Positions 1 through 5,899 of a DNA stretch of 5,899 bases are shown here, one piece after another; position 1 is the stretch's first letter; each line of letters opens with the position of its first letter. The stretch comes from an uncultured Bacteroidota bacterium. GTDB lineage: Bacteria; Bacteroidota; Bacteroidia; Chitinophagales; Chitinophagaceae. Below the pieces are notes generated by a model. That model saw only the letters and a list, made by a program, of their open reading frames with translations. It did not search any database and was not told the DNA's origin. The position numbers were made by a program, and so were the translations under genes. Location: the NCBI GenBank assembly GCA_903933765.1, contig CAIZLI010000316.1, positions 1 to 5,899 on the forward strand, read 5' to 3'.

Positions 1-3000
1 AACATATCTATAGTTACGGCACTGAAGAAGTGATACGTCGTGGTAAACGCATTTTTGCATTAAAAAATATCGAATTGGTCAAATTCGATCCAATGATTGG
101 CAACATTCATTGTCGTGTTAAAGATGATGGGTATAGCACATATTACAAAGTCACTATTGAAAATTTTACTTCTGCTGCAACCTTATCTCTAAGGTGTGGT
201 TGTCCTTATAATTTGTCTGAAGTATGTAGACATAAAGCAGCAGCTTTATTTTTCATACAAGATTTATTGGATAAGAATCAATTGGAATACCAGGCTGCTT
301 CTTATAAGACAACACATACTTTACTTAGAACAAAAGCCATCGATTTAAAATCGATCAAAATGCTTTGCTCTGCTGATACTTTTGACCAGGCGGAACAAAC
401 ATTAAAAACAATTCGTCCACATATTCTTTCGAGTGAAAATGAAAAAGTAGTTGCGGAGATAGATATGGATGGGAAGACGCATCATTTGATCATTCAAAAA
501 AACGAAGAACGTTTTTTTGATACTTCTTGTGATTGCTTATCAGAGACTGCTTATCCTTTATGCATTCATAAAACAATGTTACTATTACAATTGTTTCAAT
601 TAAAGGGGGCAGAGTATTTTGAGACCATCAGAAACTGGGACAGAGAAAAAAATAAGTTATTGGCTTTATATGGCTATAGCCTTGCAGATGATCTTAAAGA
701 TAAATTTGAATTTACTTACCATGATAGCAAGCCATTTTTAAAAGTACTTGACTCAAGTATCCAGAGAGTGAATGGTGGAGAAGCTGTTACCAAAGCGGCT
801 CCAATAGAACTGCATCGATTCACGGTACCTAATAAAAAAGTAGATAGTACCGATGCAGATGACACCACTATTAAAGGGGCAGAAAAAACGACACAGCGTT
901 ATGGTTTAGTTATTCAAGAAGATGCGCATAATTATCCATATGTATCTTTTCATGTTGTAAGAGGAGAAGCGGATGAATTAGAAATCACCTTTTTAAGTAA
1001 GGTAGAAAAGATTGATATTTTAAAATTTGTCACACCCTATGATATGCACGAGGACGATAAAACCTTATTGCAATCGGTGAGAAAATTACAACCGGTAGAG
1101 ACGGCTAAATATTTGAATAAGAATTCTCCTTTTCAAGGTATCTGGGATACCATCGTGCACGCAGACGAAGCGAGTTTACCAGATGAGACCAAGGACTTAA
1201 TGCAAGAATACTTGCATCCAAAAATGGAAAAATTATGGCGTGATCTATCAGAACATCCATTTACTTTTTTCCTAGGACATAATAAAAATTTCACCACAGC
1301 TAATTTAGTCAAAGCAGAATTGGGTTTTTATCCTGTTCAGCCAAGTTTTAAAGTAGAGAAGATCGGGGAAGATTATACAGTTCATGCACAGGTTGTATTG
1401 CCATCAGGCCCTGTTGATTTAATTGAGAACCATGCCAAGTCTTATTATTTATTCCAACAGGATCAATTATTTTTCTATTGGAAAAATAAAACAGACCTAC
1501 ATTGGGTAGAACAATTTTTACCCAATGGAATTCAAAAAGTATCTGCTAAAGAATGGCCTAATTATTTGCAGTCAACGTTATTGCCTTTATCCAAGCATTA
1601 TCATGTCGCATTGGATCATGTGACGCAAGAAAAAGTAAAAGGGGTCAAGCCTCAATTACAAATTCTATTGAAAGAAAATGGAGACTATCTATTTTTTGAA
1701 CCATTGTTTGTCTACCAAGATATTGTGGTACAAAAAGAAGATGGTCCATCTGTGATTCAACAGCTTGGAGATAAGTTGATTATTTTAGAAAGAGATTTAG
1801 CCGCAGAGCGCCAATTGGTTGGATTGGTTGAACAACTCCATTCTGGATTTATAAGACCCAATGAGGGCAACGTATTGGCCTTAAAAGGTGCCGAGGTATT
1901 AAAAAACAATTGGTTCTTTTTATTCATTGATACCTTAAAGGAAAAACAGATTCCATTATTTGGCACAGAGCAATTAAAGCAATTTAAATTCAACACTGCT
2001 AAGCCAACCACTCGATTATACATTAGCAGCAATACGGATTGGTTTGACGCAAAAGTAGAAATCTCATTTGGCGAACAAAAAGTAAGTATACAAGACATCA
2101 AGACAATGTTGATGAATAAGCAACAGTTTGTCCCTTTAAAAGATGGCAGCCTGGGTGTTTTGCCAGAACAATGGTTGAATAAATATGCTTTGTTATTTAA
2201 AGTAGGTGAGGGTAAGGTAGACAACTTAAAATTGAGTAAATACCATTTCTCTGTTTTAGATGAATTGTATCAACAAAGAGACGAAGAGGAATTGATTTTC
2301 CAATTAGAAGGCAAATTTGAAAAGATTAGAGAACATTATACGATTGCCGATGTGCAACCTCCAGCACATTTGGATCCAATTTTACGTCCATACCAAACCA
2401 GTGGATTTCAATGGTTGAATTACCTACACGATGTAGGCTGGGGTGGGATCTTGGCAGATGATATGGGATTGGGTAAAACCATTCAAACACTTTCTTTTCT
2501 ACAACATTTAAAAGAGAAACAAGGCAAGCTATTGGCCTTGGTGGTTTGTCCAACGACTTTGTTATTTAACTGGCAAAATGAATTGAAGAAATTTACACCA
2601 AGTTTGAGTTTTATGATTCACCATGGTGGCACAAGAAATAAAGCCAAATTAACAGACGGCTCTGTCGAAGTGATTATCACTACCTATGGCACTTTAAGAA
2701 GTGATATTAAGAATTTTGTAGAAGTACAATTTGATTATGTGATTTTGGATGAAAGTCAGGCCATTAAAAATCCAACTAGTAAAGTGACTAAAGCAGCATG
2801 CTTATTGAATGCGGGCAATAAACTTTGTTTGAGTGGTACGCCTTTACAGAACAATACTTTTGATATTTATGCGCAAATGAATTTCTTGAATCCTGGTATG
2901 CTAGGTTCAGTGGAATATTTTAAGCATAATTTTTCGATGCCTATTGACAAGTTTGATGAGAAAGAACAAAAAGAACATTTACGAAAATTTGTTTTTCCAT

Positions 3001-3767
3001 TTATCTTAAGAAGAACCAAAGAGCAAGTGGCAAAGGATTTGCCAGAAAAGCAAGAGATGGTTTTATACTGTGAAATGGGCGCAGCGCAACGTAAAATTTA
3101 CGAAGCCTACAGAAACGATTACCGAGATAAATTAATGGGACTGGTCGAAGAGAAAGGCGTGCAAAAAGCACAATTGTCTATCTTACAAGGTTTGATGAAA
3201 TTACGTCAAATCTGTGACAGCCCTGCGATTATCAAAGACGAATCTTATCCAAATGAGTCGGTTAAGTTAGAAGAACTGACACGTGAGATTGCAGAAAATA
3301 TTGGTGAACATAAAGCCTTGGTTTTTTCACAATTCTTGGGCATGTTGGGATTGATCAGAGAAGCTTTAACAAAATTGGGGATTGATCATGAATATTTTGA
3401 TGGAAGCAGTACGATCCAAGAACGAGAAAAAGCGATTGAACGTTTCCAAAATGATCCTAATTGTCGCGTTTTCCTAATCTCTTTAAAAGCGGGTGGTGTG
3501 GGTCTTAACTTAACTGCTGCAGACTATGTATATATCGTAGATCCATGGTGGAACCCAGCAGTAGAACAACAAGCGATTGACAGAACCCATCGTATTGGAC
3601 AAACTAAAAATATCTTTGCTTATCGGATGATTTGTAATGATACAGTGGAAGATAAAATATTGAAATTACAGGATCGAAAAAGATCCCTTGCAAAAGAATT
3701 GATTTCTGATGAAGATGGATTTATAAAGTCCTTGACCAAGGACGATATCAATTATTTATTTAGTTAA
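1..3767 (+). CDS. SNF2-family DEAD/DEAH-type helicase with two N-terminal SWIM zinc-finger motifs (5' end outside window)
   Basis: This is a Swi2/Snf2-type ATP-dependent DNA translocase, expected in the cytoplasm and acting on DNA or protein-DNA complexes. The frame is open to the window edge (first full codon at 3). The residues before the GTG at 30 read naturally into the domain (HIYSYGTEE then VIRRGKR), so the gene is 5'-partial and that GTG is probably an internal Val. Numbering from the GTG: SWIM motif 1 is C56-x-C58...C66-x-H68; a second is C167-x-C169...C178-x-H180. Residues about 200-780 are unassigned. The helicase core starts at LRPYQ (785). It has Walker A DMGLGKT (811-817, Lys816), motif II DESQ (907-910), motif III SGTPLQN (935-941), FSQF (1099-1102), motif V SLKAGG (from 1151) and motif VI QAIDRTHRIGQ (1181-1191). 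All ATPase motifs look intact. No nuclease or methyltransferase gene adjoins it here, so its pathway is unknown. It ends at TAA 3765-3767, before a strong hairpin. Confidence 0.95.
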   Translation, partial: HIYSYGTEEVIRRGKRIFALKNIELVKFDPMIGNIHCRVKDDGYSTYYKVTIENFTSAATLSLRCGCPYNLSEVCRHKAAALFFIQDLLDKNQLEYQAASYKTTHTLLRTKAIDLKSIKMLCSADTFDQAEQTLKTIRPHILSSENEKVVAEIDMDGKTHHLIIQKNEERFFDTSCDCLSETAYPLCIHKTMLLLQLFQLKGAEYFETIRNWDREKNKLLALYGYSLADDLKDKFEFTYHDSKPFLKVLDSSIQRVNGGEAVTKAAPIELHRFTVPNKKVDSTDADDTTIKGAEKTTQRYGLVIQEDAHNYPYVSFHVVRGEADELEITFLSKVEKIDILKFVTPYDMHEDDKTLLQSVRKLQPVETAKYLNKNSPFQGIWDTIVHADEASLPDETKDLMQEYLHPKMEKLWRDLSEHPFTFFLGHNKNFTTANLVKAELGFYPVQPSFKVEKIGEDYTVHAQVVLPSGPVDLIENHAKSYYLFQQDQLFFYWKNKTDLHWVEQFLPNGIQKVSAKEWPNYLQSTLLPLSKHYHVALDHVTQEKVKGVKPQLQILLKENGDYLFFEPLFVYQDIVVQKEDGPSVIQQLGDKLIILERDLAAERQLVGLVEQLHSGFIRPNEGNVLALKGAEVLKNNWFFLFIDTLKEKQIPLFGTEQLKQFKFNTAKPTTRLYISSNTDWFDAKVEISFGEQKVSIQDIKTMLMNKQQFVPLKDGSLGVLPEQWLNKYALLFKVGEGKVDNLKLSKYHFSVLDELYQQRDEEELIFQLEGKFEKIREHYTIADVQPPAHLDPILRPYQTSGFQWLNYLHDVGWGGILADDMGLGKTIQTLSFLQHLKEKQGKLLALVVCPTTLLFNWQNELKKFTPSLSFMIHHGGTRNKAKLTDGSVEVIITTYGTLRSDIKNFVEVQFDYVILDESQAIKNPTSKVTKAACLLNAGNKLCLSGTPLQNNTFDIYAQMNFLNPGMLGSVEYFKHNFSMPIDKFDEKEQKEHLRKFVFPFILRRTKEQVAKDLPEKQEMVLYCEMGAAQRKIYEAYRNDYRDKLMGLVEEKGVQKAQLSILQGLMKLRQICDSPAIIKDESYPNESVKLEELTREIAENIGEHKALVFSQFLGMLGLIREALTKLGIDHEYFDGSSTIQEREKAIERFQNDPNCRVFLISLKAGGVGLNLTAADYVYIVDPWWNPAVEQQAIDRTHRIGQTKNIFAYRMICNDTVEDKILKLQDRKRSLAKELISDEDGFIKSLTKDDINYLFS

Positions 3768-3781
3768 CTCAAAGTTTTTAT

Positions 3782-3822
3782 AATTAAAATGCCCCAAATG
3801 AATCATCTGGGGCATTTTAATT
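3782..3822. terminator. Bidirectional rho-independent terminator between convergent genes
   Basis: The arms 3782-3796 (AATTAAAATGCCCCA) and 3808-3822 are perfect reverse complements over 15 bp. The 11-base spacer can form three more pairs beyond one A-C mismatch, giving a very stable stem. The GC-rich core (GCCCC/GGGGC) is flanked by A-rich sequence on the left and T-rich sequence on the right, so RNA from either strand has a GC stem followed by a U-rich run. The hairpin lies 14 bases past the helicase stop and 15 bases past the stop of the minus-strand lipoprotein gene. It most likely ends both transcripts. Its function is inferred from structure and position. Confidence 0.88.
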
Positions 3823-3837
3823 TTGAAGAGGCAACAT

Positions 3838-4170
3838 TTATTTCATTTCGGCCGCTGCAATATTTGCTTTCGGATTTTTTAAGAATTCCTCTTTACAACC
3901 TGCTGAGCAAAATCCTAATACCTTATTGTCATAATGGGCTGTGTCGCTAATGCCCGCAGTCACTGGCATCCCACATGTTGGATCTTTTTTGTTGTTCACT
4001 AAGCTGATATCGTAGCTGATCACTGAATCTTCTGCAGCAACAGTGACAGTGCTATCCATCGAACTAGTTGTTGTATCCGTTGTGGTTGTGCTATTATTAC
4101 CACAAGCCATTAAAAACAAACTACCACAAACTGCCATCAAGCCTAGGCTTATTTTTATTGTCTTTTTCAT
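3838..4170 (-). CDS. YHS-domain lipoprotein (putative metal-binding)
   Basis: This 110-residue protein has a lipoprotein signal peptide: MKK start, hydrophobic stretch 7-21, and lipobox L20-M21-A22-C23 for signal peptidase II, with lipid attachment at Cys23. A Ser/Thr-rich linker (27-43) follows. A C-terminal YHS domain spans about 61-101 with DPTCGM (63-68), a Tyr at 80 and FCSAGC (87-92). Cys66, Cys88 and Cys92 are the likely metal ligands. YHS domains occur in heavy-metal ATPases and other metal proteins, so a periplasmic metal-binding or chaperone role is plausible, but the metal is unknown. No acidic surface-export signal follows the lipid Cys, which favours the periplasmic face. The ATG at 4170 is chosen because it directly precedes the signal peptide. 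The gene is convergent with the helicase gene, divergent from the isomerase gene, and seems monocistronic. Confidence 0.9.
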   Translation of the reverse strand: MKKTIKISLGLMAVCGSLFLMACGNNSTTTTDTTTSSMDSTVTVAAEDSVISYDISLVNNKKDPTCGMPVTAGISDTAHYDNKVLGFCSAGCKEEFLKNPKANIAAAEMK

Positions 4171-4184
4171 AATGAAGATTTTTA

Positions 4185-4217
4185 CAAAGTTAGCACTTCC
4201 TTCAAATATGTGTTAAA
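4185..4217 (-). promoter_or_regulatory. Candidate Bacteroidota-type promoter of the YHS lipoprotein gene
   Basis: Read on the minus strand, 4192-4185 is TAACTTTG, an exact match to the Bacteroidota -7 consensus TAnnTTTG. The only candidate for the -33 element is a weak TTTA at 4217-4214, 21 bases upstream. The box ends 14 bases before the ATG, implying a very short leader. The call rests on consensus match and position only. Confidence 0.4.
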
Positions 4218-4250
4218 TCGTGTAAATTAAGGTACAAAATTCTGAAATTA

Positions 4251-4296
4251 TTGGCATTATAAGGGGATTCTGATGTATTTTTGAGGTCTAAATTTG
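4251..4296 (+). promoter_or_regulatory. Candidate promoter boxes of the FKBP isomerase gene
   Basis: Two exact matches to the Bacteroidota -7 consensus TAnnTTTG lie before the gene: TATTTTTG at 4276-4283 and TAAATTTG at 4289-4296. The first has a -33-like TTGG at 4251-4254 with a spacer of about 21 bases and would give a leader of some 20 bases, so it is preferred. The second has no visible -33 partner and lies close to the ATG at 4309. In AT-rich DNA such boxes also arise by chance. Confidence 0.4.
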
Positions 4297-4308
4297 AATA
4301 TCCACAAG

Positions 4309-5061
4309 ATGAAAAAAACTATATTTTTAGCCTTAGCCACTACAATAACCGTAACAAGCTGGGCACAAACAAAACAAGCAGTTCCAGTGAAACCTGCAAC
4401 TGCGGTTAAAAAAGTCGTAACCAACAAAACGATTACAACAAAAGCGAAGACTGAAACGATCATTTTTAAGAATGCAAAAGACAGTGCTTCCTATGCTTTA
4501 GGTTTGAGAATTGGACAAAGTTTAAGATCACAGGGCTTACAAGATGTCAATGTGGCGATGTTCAACAAAGGAATGGCTACTGGTGTGAATGTAAAGTCAT
4601 TGATTCCGGATAGCTTATTAGATATATGTATAAAAAACTACCAAGATAAAATGAGTACAGAAAAAATCGCGATCAATCGTGCAGCAGGCGCTGCATTTTT
4701 AGCAGAAAATGCAAAAAGACCAGGTGTGGTTCGTTTAAGCAATGGCTTGCAATATGAAGTAATGGTTGCTGGTACAGACACCGCTAAGCCTACTTTAAAG
4801 AACACCGTTAAATGTCATTACCATGGTACTTTAATCACTGGTGAAATATTTGACAGTTCAGTGAATAGAGGTGAGCCAATTAGTTTCCCATTAAATGGGG
4901 TGATTAAAGGATGGCAGGAAGCTTTACAGTTAATGACTGTTGGAAGTAAGTGGAAATTATTCATTCCTTCTGAATTGGCTTATGGCGAACGTTCTGCTGG
5001 ACCAGTGATTGGACCAGGGTCTACTTTGATTTTTGAAGTGGAGTTATTGGGTATACAATAA
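4309..5061 (+). CDS. Periplasmic FKBP-type peptidyl-prolyl cis-trans isomerase (Mip/FkpA-like)
   Basis: This 250-residue secreted foldase catalyses cis-trans isomerisation of Xaa-Pro bonds in exported proteins. Residues 1-19 form a Sec signal peptide (MKKTIFLALA..., cleavage probably after S-W-A19), with no lipobox Cys. A basic Lys/Thr/Val-rich linker covers about 22-50. Residues 56-135 resemble the helical FKBP N-terminal dimerisation domain (SYALGLRIG at 61-69), and the FKBP catalytic domain spans about 145-250. Aligned with FKBP12, the pocket residues appear kept: Tyr171, Phe181-Asp182, Arg187, Phe193, Val198-Ile199, Trp202, Tyr225 and Phe242. It therefore looks active. The ATG at 4309 is preferred over an in-frame TTG at 4294, because that TTG falls inside a TAnnTTTG box and only adds residues before the signal peptide. 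No Shine-Dalgarno is seen. A terminator-like hairpin follows the TAA at 5059-5061, suggesting a single-gene transcript. Confidence 0.93.
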   Translation: MKKTIFLALATTITVTSWAQTKQAVPVKPATAVKKVVTNKTITTKAKTETIIFKNAKDSASYALGLRIGQSLRSQGLQDVNVAMFNKGMATGVNVKSLIPDSLLDICIKNYQDKMSTEKIAINRAAGAAFLAENAKRPGVVRLSNGLQYEVMVAGTDTAKPTLKNTVKCHYHGTLITGEIFDSSVNRGEPISFPLNGVIKGWQEALQLMTVGSKWKLFIPSELAYGERSAGPVIGPGSTLIFEVELLGIQ

Positions 5062-5087
5062 TATTTGTAATAGATCATTTATAATAC

Positions 5088-5121
5088 AATACACTTCACA
5101 TCTACTTGTGGAGTGTATTTT
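5088..5121 (+). terminator. Terminator-like hairpin after the FKBP gene
   Basis: The arms 5088-5100 (AATACACTTCACA) and 5107-5119 pair over 13 positions, with one G-U wobble (5096 with 5111) and a six-base loop TCTACT. A short T run (5118-5121) and TGTTTC follow. The position, 26 bases past the isomerase stop, fits a rho-independent terminator. The stem is only moderately GC-rich and the U tract is broken, so some read-through into the next gene is possible. Confidence 0.7.
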
Positions 5122-5147
5122 GTTTCATAGCCTTTTCAATTTTTATT

Positions 5148-5885
5148 ATGCAAAAGATTTTTGTAGTCATCCTTCTAGCAGTAAGCGCATTTGCTTGCAC
5201 ACCCAATAATGTAAAAATCAGTTCGACAATTGGTCAACAGATTGATAGTGCTGGTATGCAGGGAAGTTTTGCTTTGATGGAAAATAGTAGTGAAGCGTTC
5301 ACTGTATTTAATTTATCCGCCTACAAGGATAGCGGGTATGCACCATTGAATACTTTTTTTGCATTGCCTATTTTAATTGGATTTGATCAAGGTCAACTTA
5401 ATGCAGACACCAATACTTGGGTATCATTAGATTCAACTATGTATTATCAGCAATTGGTGCAACAGATTGGCAGAACGACTATTTTACAAGAAATTGATTC
5501 TATACATTATGGTAAAGGAATTGTGAGTGCAAATATGGATGGTTTTTGGAAGGACGAATCCTTATTGATTACTGCAGACGAACAGCTTGGCTTTATCAAA
5601 AGAGTATACTTTAAAGGCTTGCCTTTTCAAAAACGCAGCCAAGAGCTTTTTAAAAAAATGATCTTAAAAGAGCAGAACTCTAATTATCAATTAAGTTATT
5701 TAGTCGCTACAGATACTGCACTTGGCAATCAGGCTTGGGTACTAGGGTATATCGAAGAAAACCTCCACCCTTATTTCTTTGTCTTGCATACTAGTGCAAC
5801 AGATGGTATTGACTTGAAGAACAGAAATATTAATTTATTAAAATCTATATTGGTTAAAGAAGGCTTCTTCAAAGGAGTTCGTTAA
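5148..5885 (+). CDS. Class D beta-lactamase-like lipoprotein lacking catalytic residues (probable pseudoenzyme)
   Basis: This 245-residue protein has a lipoprotein-like signal peptide (MQKIFVVILL..., S-A-F-A then Cys17; the lipobox is imperfect because -3 is Ala instead of Leu). The body resembles OXA-type class D beta-lactamases and related penicillin-binding transpeptidase domains. Matches include Y64-A-P-x-N-T-F aligned with Y-S-P-A-S-T-F, L76-I-G-F-D-Q-G with L-I-G-L-E-T-G, QQ...IG (101-108), HYGK (120-123) for the YGN motif, GFW (132-134), LLIT...EQLGFI (139-150), the helix 161-175, and AWVLGYIE then YFF (196-211). The catalytic S-x-x-K reads N68-T-F-F71, the S-x-V position reads D95-S-T (or S96-T-M with a gap), and K-T-G reads about L185-V-A. 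A stretch of about 20 residues between the first two motifs is missing. Hydrolysis is not expected. The ATG at 5148 is chosen because an upstream in-frame TTG (5106) lies in the preceding hairpin. The frame is uninterrupted, arguing against a pseudogene. Confidence 0.8.
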   Translation: MQKIFVVILLAVSAFACTPNNVKISSTIGQQIDSAGMQGSFALMENSSEAFTVFNLSAYKDSGYAPLNTFFALPILIGFDQGQLNADTNTWVSLDSTMYYQQLVQQIGRTTILQEIDSIHYGKGIVSANMDGFWKDESLLITADEQLGFIKRVYFKGLPFQKRSQELFKKMILKEQNSNYQLSYLVATDTALGNQAWVLGYIEENLHPYFFVLHTSATDGIDLKNRNINLLKSILVKEGFFKGVR

Positions 5886-5899
5886 ATTTAATCTCTATT

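Noticed and set aside
1757..2224. Minus-strand open frame of 155 codons inside the helicase gene
   Set aside because: It lies wholly within the strongly supported helicase CDS, has a composition unlike a protein family I know, and no promoter or start context. It is a shadow frame.
2326..2553. Minus-strand open frame of 75 codons opposite the Walker A region
   Set aside because: It is antisense to the conserved ATPase motifs and has no recognisable domain; treated as a shadow frame.
1..3767. Possibility that the SNF2 helicase belongs to a defence system such as DISARM, or is the RNA polymerase recycling factor RapA
   Set aside because: No methyltransferase, nuclease or other defence partner is visible in the window, and the SWIM-type N-terminus does not match RapA architecture. 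The upstream neighbour is not visible, so this is unsupported and not excluded.
4239..4273. Direct repeat ATTCTGA at 4239-4245 and 4267-4273 in the divergent intergenic region, a possible operator
   Set aside because: Seven bases repeated once in AT-rich DNA is expected by chance, and the copies have no symmetry or clear relation to both promoters.
4257..4463. Minus-strand frame encoding a hydrophobic, Val/Phe-rich 68-residue peptide
   Set aside because: It is antisense to the isomerase signal peptide and its Lys/Thr/Val linker, whose codons give hydrophobic residues in reverse. It also spans the candidate promoter, so it is not a credible gene.
5116..5122. TATTTTG as a -7 promoter box for the OXA-like lipoprotein gene
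   Set aside because: It is one base short of TAnnTTTG, overlaps the terminator stem, and has no convincing -33 element. The promoter of this gene remains unidentified.

Overview
The window looks like an ordinary chromosomal stretch of a Bacteroidota genome, most likely of the Chitinophagaceae type. The genus is an inference I cannot confirm. The DNA is AT-rich, start codons lack Shine-Dalgarno sequences, intergenic regions carry TAnnTTTG-type -7 boxes, and two of the four genes encode small lipoproteins with Bacteroidota-like signal peptides. I see no mobile element, CRISPR array, tRNA or rRNA.

Layout: (1) 1-3767, plus strand: a very large SNF2-family DEAD/DEAH-type helicase whose true start lies upstream of the window. 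It carries two SWIM-type zinc-binding motifs near its N-terminus. (2) 3782-3822: a long, almost perfect hairpin between convergent genes, probably a bidirectional terminator. (3) 3838-4170, minus strand: a small lipoprotein with a YHS metal-binding domain. (4) 4171-4308: a divergent intergenic region with candidate promoters on both strands. (5) 4309-5061, plus strand: a secreted FKBP-type peptidyl-prolyl isomerase with a Mip/FkpA-like N-terminal domain. (6) 5088-5121: a terminator-like hairpin. (7) 5148-5885, plus strand: a lipoprotein homologous to class D (OXA-type) beta-lactamases in which the catalytic motifs appear to be lost.

The genes do not form one pathway. The helicase is cytoplasmic and acts on nucleic acid. 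The other three products all go to the cell envelope (metal-binding lipoprotein, periplasmic foldase, OXA-fold lipoprotein), but hairpins and opposite strands separate them, so each is probably transcribed on its own. The most notable observation is the OXA-fold lipoprotein: its reading frame and export signal are intact, while the Ser-x-x-Lys, Ser-x-Val and Lys-Thr-Gly positions are all replaced. That suggests a pseudoenzyme with a binding or sensing role. The paired SWIM motifs of the helicase are a second point worth checking. I found no convincing new multi-gene system.
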